Below, piece after piece: positions 28,701-36,539 of a stretch of DNA of 64,000 nt. Numbering within the stretch: position 1 is the first letter of the stretch; each line of letters starts with the position of its first letter. The position numbers were made by a program, and so were the translations under genes. Origin of the DNA: Acholeplasma granularum ATCC 19168 (GTDB taxonomy: Bacteria; Bacillota_I; Bacilli_A; Acholeplasmatales; Acholeplasmataceae). The notes below the pieces were generated by a model that saw only the letters and a program-made list of their open reading frames with translations, was not told the DNA's origin and made no database searches. The stretch covers positions 62,001-126,000 of the forward strand of contig NZ_JAFR01000009.1 in NCBI RefSeq assembly GCF_000526235.1, in the 5' to 3' direction.

Positions 28701-28709
28701 TGGTATAAT
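28701..28709 (+). promoter_or_regulatory. fakA promoter P1 (extended -10)
   Basis: TGGTATAAT at 28701-28709 is a perfect extended -10. TTGCAT lies upstream at 28684-28689 but with only 14 bases between, so the -35 contribution is doubtful. Confidence 0.5.
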
Positions 28710-28736
28710 GTAGCCGTATCATGTATATAACACATA

Positions 28737-28764
28737 TTGCATTTTTAAAAAAATATGATATACT
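28737..28764 (+). promoter_or_regulatory. fakA promoter P2
   Basis: TTGCAT (28737-28742), 16 bases, then TATACT (28759-28764) preceded by TGA. It is a second, similar promoter about 55 bases downstream of P1, leaving a leader of about 95 bases before fakA. Confidence 0.5.
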
Positions 28765-28864
28765 TATAAACGTTCGAAACTGGAACCACACCAAACATAA
28801 AATAAAAATAAAACTAACTTAATCAAACATTCACTATATAAAAATGGTGAATCGGAGGAAAAAT

Positions 28865-30547
28865 ATGTCTAATAAAAAAATTAGTGGTGATCTCTTTAAA
28901 AAGATGGTCACTAATGGGGCTATCCACTTAAAAAATAATCACAAAGAAGTGGACCACCTTAACGTGTTTCCTGTACCAGATGGTGACACGGGGACAAATA
29001 TGCAAATGACAATGATGGCAGGTATCAAAGAGGTATCGGCTGATCAATCAAATTCGATTGTAGATGTTTCAAAGATTTTATCCAGAGGTTTATTAATGGG
29101 CGCAAGAGGTAACTCTGGCGTAATCCTTTCACAATTCTTCAGAGGGCTTTACTCTGAAATCTCTAAAATTAATAATGGATCACTTACTATTAAAGAATTC
29201 ATTCAAGCTTTAGTGGGTGGTTATCAAATGGCATACCGTGCTGTTATGGATCCTGTTGAAGGAACTATTTTAACTGTGGTTAGAGAATCTGCTGAAAGAG
29301 TATTAAAAGACCAAAAGAAATTTACAACAATCGAAGAGGTATTAAAAGCATATTTGTTACAAGCAAAAGAAACATTAATTAAAACACCAGAATTATTACC
29401 TGTATTAAAAGAAGCAGGTGTAGTTGACTCTGGTGGTGCAGGGTTCATTAAGATTATTGAGGGTATGCTAATGGCACTTGAAGGTCAAATCTTAACTGAA
29501 CAAGATGCGGCAGCAGTTACTATAGGTGGAAACCCAGAATATGTAGGTGCTCATAATTTAGGTGAGGTTGATATTAAGTTTGGTTACTGTACTGAATTTA
29601 TTGTTCAACTATTTGATTGGGAAAATTTTGACCAAAACAGTGTTAGAGAACCACTTGAACAAATGGGTGATTCTTTAGTTGTTGTTACGGATGAAGATTT
29701 ACTTAAAGTTCATGTTCATACAAATCAACCAGGTGTTGCATTAACACTTGCTCAAAAATTTGGTGAATTAAAAACTATTAAAGTAGAAAATATGCGTACA
29801 CAGCATGGTACTATTATGGGAACAGAAAATCTACATGAAGGCCACAAACATGAAACACCCCATTCACCAAAGGTCAAAAAAGCAAGATCTAAATATGGAT
29901 TAATTGCTGTAGGGCAAGGTGAAGGTATTAAAGCTGCGTTTAAAGAATTAGGTGTTGATTATATTATTGATGGTGGTCAAACAATGAATCCACCAACAGA
30001 AGATTTTATTAAAGCAATTGAAGCAGTAAATGCTGATAATGTAATTATCTTCCCAAATAACTCTAATATTATATTAACTGCAGAACAAGCAGCTAGTTTA
30101 ACTGAAAACCAAACAATTTCTGTTTTAAAAACAAAAACTGTTGCACAAGGATATACTGCTTTAATCTCATTTGATCCAACTGCTACAATTGAAGAGAATA
30201 CTGAAACTATGCTAGATGTTGTAAATAATATGAAATCTGGTGAGGTTACATATGCTGTTAGAGATACTGAAATGCATGGTGTCCAAGTTAAAAATGGCGA
30301 CTACATTGGTATTTCAAAATCTAAAATTATTGTATCTTCAAATGATCGATTAAATACAGTTAACAAACTCTTGGAATTTATGATTTCTGAAGAATCTGAA
30401 ATAGTAACACTGTTCGTAGGTAACGATGTTAGTGAAAATGAAGTTGATCAAGTTGTTGAGTTCATCGCATCTATTAATGAAGATTGCGAAGTTGAAACAA
30501 TTGAAGGAAAACAAGATATTTACGCATACATCATTGCAGTAGAATAA
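28865..30547 (+). CDS. fakA: Fatty acid kinase ATP-binding subunit (YloV/DAK2 family)
   Basis: This 560-residue DAK2-domain protein phosphorylates FakB-bound fatty acids for phospholipid synthesis from exogenous fatty acids. The nucleotide site is in FPVPDGDTGTNM with GARGNSGVILSQFFRG. The remainder (about 210-560) is the FakA middle and C-terminal region (VVTDEDLLKVHVHTNQPG). I start at ATG 28865 because CGGAGGA ends just before it; the upstream in-frame ATG at 28844 has no binding site. No FakB gene is in the window. Bacillus has yloU between rpmB and yloV; it is absent here. Confidence 0.95.
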   Translation: MSNKKISGDLFKKMVTNGAIHLKNNHKEVDHLNVFPVPDGDTGTNMQMTMMAGIKEVSADQSNSIVDVSKILSRGLLMGARGNSGVILSQFFRGLYSEISKINNGSLTIKEFIQALVGGYQMAYRAVMDPVEGTILTVVRESAERVLKDQKKFTTIEEVLKAYLLQAKETLIKTPELLPVLKEAGVVDSGGAGFIKIIEGMLMALEGQILTEQDAAAVTIGGNPEYVGAHNLGEVDIKFGYCTEFIVQLFDWENFDQNSVREPLEQMGDSLVVVTDEDLLKVHVHTNQPGVALTLAQKFGELKTIKVENMRTQHGTIMGTENLHEGHKHETPHSPKVKKARSKYGLIAVGQGEGIKAAFKELGVDYIIDGGQTMNPPTEDFIKAIEAVNADNVIIFPNNSNIILTAEQAASLTENQTISVLKTKTVAQGYTALISFDPTATIEENTETMLDVVNNMKSGEVTYAVRDTEMHGVQVKNGDYIGISKSKIIVSSNDRLNTVNKLLEFMISEESEIVTLFVGNDVSENEVDQVVEFIASINEDCEVETIEGKQDIYAYIIAVE

Positions 30548-30576
30548 TTAATACTAAAATTAAATATAAGAATGAT

Positions 30577-30616
30577 TTGGAAGCTATATCTTTTTTAGAT
30601 TGGCTTCCAAGTTTTT
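30577..30616 (+). terminator. Terminator after fakA
   Basis: TTGGAAGC (30577-30584) pairs with GCTTCCAA (30603-30610), with extra pairing inside (ATCT/AGAT), followed by GTTTTT. Confidence 0.7.
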
Positions 30617-30634
30617 CTGTCTTTATATAGATAT

Positions 30635-30720
30635 GCTCGGGTGGTGAAACGGTATACACGCTACCTTGAGGTGGTAGTGGGAGAAATCCTGTGAGGGTTC
30701 AAATCCCTTCCCGAGCACCA
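30635..30720 (+). tRNA. tRNA-Leu (anticodon GAG)
   Basis: An 86-base class II tRNA with encoded CCA. The acceptor stem is GCTCGGG/CCCGAGC, the anticodon stem CTACC/GGTAG encloses TTGAGGT (anticodon GAG), there is a long variable arm around TGGGAGAAATCCTG, and the T loop is TTCAAAT. It reads CUC/CUU. It lies between the fakA terminator and its own terminator, and marks the left edge of the sugar-catabolic region. Confidence 0.95.
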
Positions 30721-30732
30721 AAACTAACAAAA

Positions 30733-30758
30733 AAACGCCTATAGGGTGTTTTTTTTAT
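30733..30758 (+). terminator. Terminator after tRNA-Leu
   Basis: A short stem AACGCC/GGTGTT (with one G-T pair) across TATAG, followed by eight or more Ts. Confidence 0.65.
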
Positions 30759-30795
30759 TAATCTACCTTGAAATATAAACTGCACATGTCATTTA

Positions 30796-30825
30796 TGGTA
30801 AAATAACATTATACGTATTCGTATA
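30796..30825 (+). promoter_or_regulatory. Extended -10 promoter with overlapping palindrome before SGNH hydrolase gene
   Basis: TGGTAAAAT (30796-30804) is an extended -10. The perfect inverted repeat TATACG-TATT-CGTATA (30810-30825) begins 6 bases downstream, over the expected transcription start, a typical operator position. The binding protein is unknown and no second copy was found in the window. Confidence 0.5.
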
Positions 30826-30861
30826 AAATATTTTAAACTTCATAAGGAGATTATTTTAGTC

Positions 30862-31506
30862 ATGTTATTTAGAAAAAACGATACAGTTATATTTTTTGGA
30901 GATTCAATTACCGCTAAGGGTAAAACGAAAATAGAGGATGCACCAAAAAACGAAACAATTGGTAATGGTTTTGTCAGTTTTATTAATGCTTATCTATTAA
31001 TACATCATCCGAAATTAAATATTAGAATAATAAATCAAGGTATAAGTGGAAATAAAACGCCTGATTTAATTCAACGAATTGATGATGATCTTCTAGCCTT
31101 TAATCCCAACTGGGTTATAACAATGATTGGTGCTAATGATGCTTGGCGCCAAGTAGATTTTCCTCAAAATCCTAAGTTTTGGATAACTGATGAAATGTTT
31201 TCAAATAATATTGAAGAACTTATTGTTACATTAAAATCAAACAATATCAATCAAATACTTATAAGTCCTTTTATGATAGAAAAAAACGATTTAGATCCAC
31301 TTAAAATAATTATTAACCGTTATGCTAAAATTATGGAAGAACTTTCTATTAAACACAACATACCATTTATACATATGCAAAAAGCTTTTGATAAATTACT
31401 AGTAGATGCCAATTCTTACACTTTATCAAAAGATCGCATGCATCCAAATGTTGCAGGACATTTATTTATTAGTGAAGAGATTATTAAAGTTTTAGAAAAT
31501 AAGTAA
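30862..31506 (+). CDS. SGNH/GDSL hydrolase
   Basis: This 214-residue esterase-fold protein has all SGNH blocks: GDSIT with nucleophile S15, a block II glycine in INQGISGN, block III IGANDAW, and block V DRMHPN with D191 and H194. There is no signal peptide, so it should act in the cytoplasm. The family hydrolyses acyl or acetyl esters, including acetylated sugars. Its position at the edge of the polysaccharide locus makes a sugar O-deacetylase plausible but unproven. AAGGAG lies before the ATG. It forms a possible two-gene unit with the DUF2130 gene (14-base gap). Confidence 0.87.
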   Translation: MLFRKNDTVIFFGDSITAKGKTKIEDAPKNETIGNGFVSFINAYLLIHHPKLNIRIINQGISGNKTPDLIQRIDDDLLAFNPNWVITMIGANDAWRQVDFPQNPKFWITDEMFSNNIEELIVTLKSNNINQILISPFMIEKNDLDPLKIIINRYAKIMEELSIKHNIPFIHMQKAFDKLLVDANSYTLSKDRMHPNVAGHLFISEEIIKVLENK

Positions 31507-31520
31507 AATAGGGGGTTCAT

Positions 31521-32888
31521 ATGTCAAATATTAAAGTAACAATTAAAGACATAAATACATTAAGACTCGAAGAAAATGCAAAAATAGGGGATACAATTGA
31601 TCTTAAATCACTTCATTCTGTAGATGATACGTTTATAATTAATGCAATTAATCAAAAAAAGGATGAGGTCTATAAGCAATTACTTTCTAATGTAAGAAAA
31701 GAAAATGAAACTGCAATAGAACTTTCATTAGCAAAAGAAAAACAACTTTTCGAACAAGAAAAAAACTTACTAAATAACAAATTAATAGAACTAAAGAATC
31801 AATTAGAAAATCAAAATAAAACACATAATCAAGCCAATGAATTTTTGAGAAAAGAACTAAATGCTAGTTTTGAGCTTGAAAAACAAAGATTATTAAACGA
31901 GATAAATAGTTTAAAGGAAACACATGAGCAAAAAGTTAAAAACATTGAACTCATGACAAGACAAAATCTTGAATCAATATATAAAGATAAACTAAATGAA
32001 AAAGATTTAATGATACAAGAACAACGCCTAAAATTAGAATCTAATCTCACAAAACATCAATTATCAATATCTGAGACAAAGCAAAAATATGAAGAACAAA
32101 TATTTAACCAACAAAAAGAAATAGAAAATTTAAAACGTGAACGTTCATTAAGAAATATTAAACAAATAGGCGAAGACTTAGAAAATTGGTGTAATGAACA
32201 ATTTAAATCAATTTCACTTTATGGATTTAAAACATCTACTTTTGAAAAAGATAATACATCTATTCGATATGATGGTGAAACAAAAGGTACCAAAGGGGAC
32301 TATATATTTAAAGTATTTAACAATAATAAACATGACATTTTATTAACAAGCGCCATGGTTGAAATGAAAAGTGAAGCACTTGAATCTGAAACAAAAAAGA
32401 AAAATAGTGATCACTATAAAAAATTAAATGATGACCGTATGAAAAAAGGATTAGAATATGCCATATTAGTAAGTGAGTTAGAATATAATTTAGAGTCTGA
32501 TGCACCTATATATGTTGTAGATGGTTATGAAAAAATGTATGTTGTTAGACCTCACTTTTTCATCACGCTCCTTGGCGTTATTGAATCTATTGGTATGAAA
32601 TATGCAGATATTATTACAGAAAAAGAAGCTCAAAGAATTGAGTTTAAAGAATCACTCTTAATTTTAGAAGAGTTTGAAAATTTTAAATCTGAAATATTAG
32701 ATCGTTCATTAAAACATATTGAAACTCAAGTTCTGGATATACAAAAGAAAACAGAAACAATTATTTCAAGTGCAAATTCAATTTCTTCAAGTGTTAGAGT
32801 AATTGTTGATACGCACCTAAATACAGTTAAAAACAAAATTAATACATTTTCAATTAATAAAGTTCTTAAACATATAGATAAAATCTAA
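31521..32888 (+). CDS. DUF2130 domain protein with long coiled coil
   Basis: This is a 455-residue protein. Residues about 45-210 are rich in K, E, L and Q with heptad character, a long coiled coil. The DUF2130 region follows (about 215-350) with GEDLENWCNEQF, GTKGDYIF and VEMKSEALESETKKKNSDHYKKL. That D...E-x-K spacing recalls PD-(D/E)xK nuclease-like folds, though the family's function is unknown. Residues 350-455 are again helical. GGGGG lies before the ATG. It has no obvious link with sugar catabolism. Confidence 0.8.
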   Translation: MSNIKVTIKDINTLRLEENAKIGDTIDLKSLHSVDDTFIINAINQKKDEVYKQLLSNVRKENETAIELSLAKEKQLFEQEKNLLNNKLIELKNQLENQNKTHNQANEFLRKELNASFELEKQRLLNEINSLKETHEQKVKNIELMTRQNLESIYKDKLNEKDLMIQEQRLKLESNLTKHQLSISETKQKYEEQIFNQQKEIENLKRERSLRNIKQIGEDLENWCNEQFKSISLYGFKTSTFEKDNTSIRYDGETKGTKGDYIFKVFNNNKHDILLTSAMVEMKSEALESETKKKNSDHYKKLNDDRMKKGLEYAILVSELEYNLESDAPIYVVDGYEKMYVVRPHFFITLLGVIESIGMKYADIITEKEAQRIEFKESLLILEEFENFKSEILDRSLKHIETQVLDIQKKTETIISSANSISSSVRVIVDTHLNTVKNKINTFSINKVLKHIDKI

Positions 32889-32913
32889 AATAAACTATAA
32901 AAATATGTATCCA

Positions 32914-32941
32914 TTGAAAAAAAACCTAAAAAAGTTATAAT
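32914..32941 (+). promoter_or_regulatory. Promoter for GNAT-nagB operon
   Basis: TTGAAA (32914-32919), a 16-base spacer and TATAAT (32936-32941). It lies 131 bases before the first gene, leaving a long leader. Confidence 0.65.
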
Positions 32942-32962
32942 AGTAGTATAGACAAGTTAAAT

Positions 32963-33014
32963 ATCCCATAATTAATATAAATCAGAAGTTTTTATAATAA
33001 AATTGGGATTTTTT
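32963..33014 (+). promoter_or_regulatory. Candidate leader attenuator upstream of GNAT-nagB
   Basis: Within the untranslated leader, ATCCCA (32963-32968) can pair with TGGGAT (33004-33009), followed at once by a T run, giving an intrinsic-terminator-like structure ahead of the coding region. GACA (32951-32954) could also pair with TGTC downstream. I do not recognise a known riboswitch class. The 6-bp stem with a 35-base loop is weak, so this is only a candidate. Confidence 0.35.
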
Positions 33015-33072
33015 CAAATGTCGTGGTAATATAAATTTTAGGTATGAACCTTATTTGGAGGTATAAATTATC

Positions 33073-33540
33073 ATGAATGACATGCTTGTATCATTATACA
33101 ATCTAGATTATAAGAAAGTACAATTAGAAGAAAACATTGAAATTAAACGTCTATTATCACCAAATAGTGATCAATTAATTTCATTTATAGAAACTAATTT
33201 TACTAAAAACTGGGCATCTGAGGCTAAGGCTGCGGTGTATAAAAATCAGCCAACGTGTTTTGTTGCTATAAGTGGTAATAAAATTGTTGGTTTTTCTCTA
33301 TATGATGCAACAGCTAAAGGATATTTCGGACCAATTGGTGTTGATCCACTATACCAAAGAAAGAATATTGGCAAGTCCTTAATTATACATACATTAGAAG
33401 CGATGTATCATGATGGTTATGGTTATGCAATCATTGGAAGTGTTGGTGAAAGTGTTCAACCATTTTATGAAAAAAGTGTTCATGCGATTAAAATAGATAG
33501 AAATAAAAATATATATGAAAGACTTATAAGAGGTAAATAA
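33073..33540 (+). CDS. GNAT family N-acetyltransferase
   Basis: This 155-residue protein has the GNAT acetyl-CoA-binding motif ([20 protein letters not shown], about residues 90-109) and a C-terminal [18 protein letters not shown] segment matching motif B. The substrate is unknown. It opens an operon with nagB (1-base gap), a ROK-like kinase, a PIG-L deacetylase and a sirtuin. An amino-sugar acetyltransferase or a protein acetyltransferase controlling these enzymes is therefore plausible. GGAGG lies about 13 bases before the first ATG; the second ATG at 33082 is a possible alternative. Confidence 0.85.
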   Translation: MNDMLVSLYNLDYKKVQLEENIEIKRLLSPNSDQLISFIETNFTKNWASEAKAAVYKNQPTCFVAISGNKIVGFSLYDATAKGYFGPIGVDPLYQRKNIGKSLIIHTLEAMYHDGYGYAIIGSVGESVQPFYEKSVHAIKIDRNKNIYERLIRGK

Positions 33541-33541
33541 G

Positions 33542-34267
33542 ATGAATATTCAAGTATTTGAAGATAAAAACGAATTATACAGCACAGTTGCTGAATATTA
33601 TATAAACTATATCAATCAAAAACCAAACGCTATATTGGGACTAGCAACTGGAACAACACCAATTCCATTATATAAAAATCTAATTCAAGCATATAAGAAT
33701 GGAAGAGTAAGTTTTAAAGATATTACGACATTTAATTTAGATGAATATATTGGGCTACCTCAAACGCATAAAGAATCATATTACAGTTTCATGAGACATC
33801 AATTATTCAATCATATCGATATAAATCTAAATAACACACATATTCCAAGTGGAATATTAGAACCAAATGAAGCAATCAAAGTATACCAAAGTCAATTAAG
33901 TAAACATCAAATAGATGTTCAATTATTAGGGATTGGTTCAAATGGTCATATCGGATTTAATGAGCCAGGTACCTCATTTGAATCTACAACTCAAATCACT
34001 CAACTTGCTGAATCAACAATTAAAGATAATTCAAGAATGTTTGATTCTATTGAAGAAGTTCCTACAAAGTCAATTACAATGGGTATTAAAGATATTATGA
34101 TGGCAAACCAAATTATTGTAATTGCAACAGGGTTAAATAAAGCAGATGCAGTTTTAAAAATGATTGAAGGTCCAGTAAATGAATCCCTACCTGCTTCAAT
34201 TTTACAAAAACACTCAAATGTACTAGTATTCTTAGATAAAGAAGCTGCTAGCAAGTTAACTAAATAG
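33542..34267 (+). CDS. nagB: Glucosamine-6-phosphate deaminase
   Basis: This 241-residue enzyme converts glucosamine-6-phosphate to fructose-6-phosphate and ammonia, feeding amino sugar into glycolysis. Recognisable are [14 protein letters not shown], the catalytic-aspartate segment [10 protein letters not shown] and [17 protein letters not shown] (about residues 127-143). The NGH variant instead of DGH is usual in the short Firmicute type. It starts one base after the GNAT stop, with GAGG about 9 bases before. No nagA is nearby; the PIG-L gene two positions on may supply deacetylation. Confidence 0.95.
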   Translation: MNIQVFEDKNELYSTVAEYYINYINQKPNAILGLATGTTPIPLYKNLIQAYKNGRVSFKDITTFNLDEYIGLPQTHKESYYSFMRHQLFNHIDINLNNTHIPSGILEPNEAIKVYQSQLSKHQIDVQLLGIGSNGHIGFNEPGTSFESTTQITQLAESTIKDNSRMFDSIEEVPTKSITMGIKDIMMANQIIVIATGLNKADAVLKMIEGPVNESLPASILQKHSNVLVFLDKEAASKLTK

Positions 34268-34280
34268 GAGAATAATAAAA

Positions 34281-35639
34281 ATGACATTAAATAAAAAATT
34301 AGTACTAGATCCAACATATGAACCAGCAATACATTACATCAATGGATTCAAGGAAAGTGTAAAAGCATCAAATAACTATGAACCTCTAACGGTTGTTGTA
34401 GAGCGTATGGACGGTTTAAGTGAAAGTTATAGTGCAAACATTTTTAAAAGTGAAGACAAATTTAATGAAAACTTAATTTTTGTTAATCGATTAGTCAAAG
34501 CACTACTTTGGATTTATGGTGGATATAAAGTAACCATCGTAGGTAATGAAAAAATATTTAAAGCAGTTAAAAAAACATATCTTGAAGGTGATAGATTATT
34601 CGACTCAAAATTTATGAGTCGTATATATGGAAAAGACTTTGAGGTATTACATAGTCAAACATTACCTGAAATTAAAACCTTAGATCAAGCAATCGGTAAA
34701 CATTTAAAAGGGAACCGTATCGGGTTTGATGCAGGGGGTTCTGATATGAAAGTATCAGCTGTTGTTGATGGGACTCCAATATTTAGTACAGAAGTTGTTT
34801 GGTTTCCAAAACTAAATAGTAATCCTGAGTATCATAAAGAACATATTAGAAAAGTTATTCAACTTGCTGTCGATAAACTTCCAAGTGTAGATGCATTAGG
34901 TGTTTCAAGTGCAGGTGTCTACATTCATAATGAAGCAAGAGTAGCGAGCTTATTTATTGAAGTTAACGATGATGATTTTGATAAATACGTAAAAAATATT
35001 TATATTGATATAGCAAAAGAATTAAATGTTCCTCTTGAGGTTGCAAACGATGGAGATGTTACTGCACTTGCAGGGTCAATGAGTTTAGGGAAAAATAACT
35101 TACTTGGAATTGCTATGGGTACATCTGAAGCAGTTGGTTATATTAATAAAAATGGAAATGTTACTGGTTGGTTAAATGAGTTAGCGTTTGTTCCGGTTGA
35201 TTTTCAAGAAAATGGACCACAAGATGAATGGAGTTTAGATTTTGGTACAGGTAATAAATATTTTAGTCAAGATGCAGTTATTCGTTTAGCTGAGAAATCA
35301 GGTATAACATTCGATAATGAAATGCCACTTGCTGAAAGATTAAAGGTTGTTCAAAATTTAGATGAACAAAGTTCAACTTACCAAAACATTTACAAGACAA
35401 TCGGTACATACTTAGGATACACACTTGCATATTACTCAGAATTCTACTTCATTGAAGAAGTGTTACTATTAGGTAGAGTAACATCAGGACTTGGTGGACA
35501 AATAATTGTTGAAGTAGCAAAAGAAGTACTTGATAAAGAATTTAAAACATTAAGTAAACAAATAAATATTTCATTACCAGATGAAAAAGCGCGCCGTGTT
35601 GGACAGTCTGTTGCAGCAGCAAGCTTAGTAAAATTATAA
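34281..35639 (+). CDS. ROK-like sugar kinase with N-terminal extension
   Basis: This 452-residue ASKHA-fold protein has its first phosphate loop not at the N-terminus but at FDAGGSDMK (D150 onward), followed by LGVSSAGVYI, VANDGDVTALAG and GIAMGTSEAVGYI, and a C-terminal VLLLGRVTSGLGG (adenosine motif). The first 145 residues form an extra domain of unknown role, with KALLWIYGGYKVTIVGNEKIF. The usual ROK zinc cysteines are not seen. Placed between nagB and a PIG-L deacetylase, it probably phosphorylates an amino sugar such as GlcNAc; substrate unproven. GGAG precedes the ATG. Confidence 0.78.
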   Translation: MTLNKKLVLDPTYEPAIHYINGFKESVKASNNYEPLTVVVERMDGLSESYSANIFKSEDKFNENLIFVNRLVKALLWIYGGYKVTIVGNEKIFKAVKKTYLEGDRLFDSKFMSRIYGKDFEVLHSQTLPEIKTLDQAIGKHLKGNRIGFDAGGSDMKVSAVVDGTPIFSTEVVWFPKLNSNPEYHKEHIRKVIQLAVDKLPSVDALGVSSAGVYIHNEARVASLFIEVNDDDFDKYVKNIYIDIAKELNVPLEVANDGDVTALAGSMSLGKNNLLGIAMGTSEAVGYINKNGNVTGWLNELAFVPVDFQENGPQDEWSLDFGTGNKYFSQDAVIRLAEKSGITFDNEMPLAERLKVVQNLDEQSSTYQNIYKTIGTYLGYTLAYYSEFYFIEEVLLLGRVTSGLGGQIIVEVAKEVLDKEFKTLSKQINISLPDEKARRVGQSVAAASLVKL

Positions 35640-35651
35640 GAGGATAAAACA

Positions 35652-36500
35652 ATGAATAAATATAATAAAAATACTGAATTTTATATTCCAGATAACGTAG
35701 ATTTTGAAACAGCAATTAAAAGAACAACTCATATGGCAGTACTAGCTCACCATGATGATATTGAAATTGGTGCAATTGATGGTGTTTTACAAACATTTCA
35801 AAAACCTGATAAATGGTTTTTTGGTGTGGTTGTAACTGATGGTTCAGGTTCATCTCGTGGTGGTAATTATGCACACTATACAAATGAAGAGATGATGAAA
35901 GTTCGTAACCTTGAACAAAAAAAGGCAGCTTATTTAGGTGAATATGGTCTTCAAGCATTTATTAACTCCCCATCAAGCCAAACAAAAGATCCAAATGATA
36001 AAGAAGTCATTAAAGAAATCAAACAAATGATTCTAGATGCAAATCCAGAAGTTATCTATACTCATAACTTAGCGGATAAACATGATACACATATCGGTGT
36101 TGTAACAAAAACAATTCGTGCAATTCGTGAAATCCCAATGGAACTGCGTCCTAAAAAATTATATGCTGTAGAAGTGTGGCGTGACCTTGACTGGCTAAAT
36201 GATGAAGAAAAGGTTGCATTTAGTGTAGGCGGTAGACCAAACTTAACAAATAGTTTAGTTGAAGTGTTTGATTCACAAATAGACGGAGCTAAACGCTATG
36301 ATCTAGCAGCAATTGGTAGAAGATTAGCTAATGCAACATTCTCAAATGCGCATGCAGTTGATCAATCAGATCAAGTAGTTAATGGAATGGACTTAACACC
36401 ATTAATTTTAGATGATTCCATTGACATGGTTACATTTATACTAGAAGCAATTGACCGTTTTAAATTAGATGTAGAAAATAAAATTAGAAAAATGTTATAA
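35652..36500 (+). CDS. PIG-L family deacetylase
   Basis: This 282-residue LmbE/PIG-L zinc-dependent deacetylase has the signature AHHDDIE (H33 to E38) where the family has AHPDDE, plus YTHNLADKHDTHIGV giving the third histidine. The family removes N-acetyl groups from GlcNAc-containing substrates. With nagB and a kinase in the same operon and no nagA visible, it is a candidate replacement for N-acetylglucosamine-6-phosphate deacetylase. No signal peptide. GAGG lies before the ATG; the gap to the kinase is 12 bases. Confidence 0.88.
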   Translation: MNKYNKNTEFYIPDNVDFETAIKRTTHMAVLAHHDDIEIGAIDGVLQTFQKPDKWFFGVVVTDGSGSSRGGNYAHYTNEEMMKVRNLEQKKAAYLGEYGLQAFINSPSSQTKDPNDKEVIKEIKQMILDANPEVIYTHNLADKHDTHIGVVTKTIRAIREIPMELRPKKLYAVEVWRDLDWLNDEEKVAFSVGGRPNLTNSLVEVFDSQIDGAKRYDLAAIGRRLANATFSNAHAVDQSDQVVNGMDLTPLILDDSIDMVTFILEAIDRFKLDVENKIRKML

Positions 36501-36539
36501 GTATTAACCTATAAAAAAATAATGTTTAAAGGATAAAAA

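Noticed and set aside
28844-28864. Longer FakA N-terminus from ATG 28844
   Set aside because: The strong CGGAGGA site lies between the two ATGs and serves 28865.
30600-30629. TTGGCT-18-TATATA as promoter for tRNA-Leu
   Set aside because: Transcription would start at the first base of the mature tRNA and the -35 lies in the fakA terminator; too weak to claim.
33542-34267. NagB inactive because NGH replaces DGH
   Set aside because: The same Asn occurs in the normal short Firmicute type, such as Bacillus NagB, so it is not a defect.
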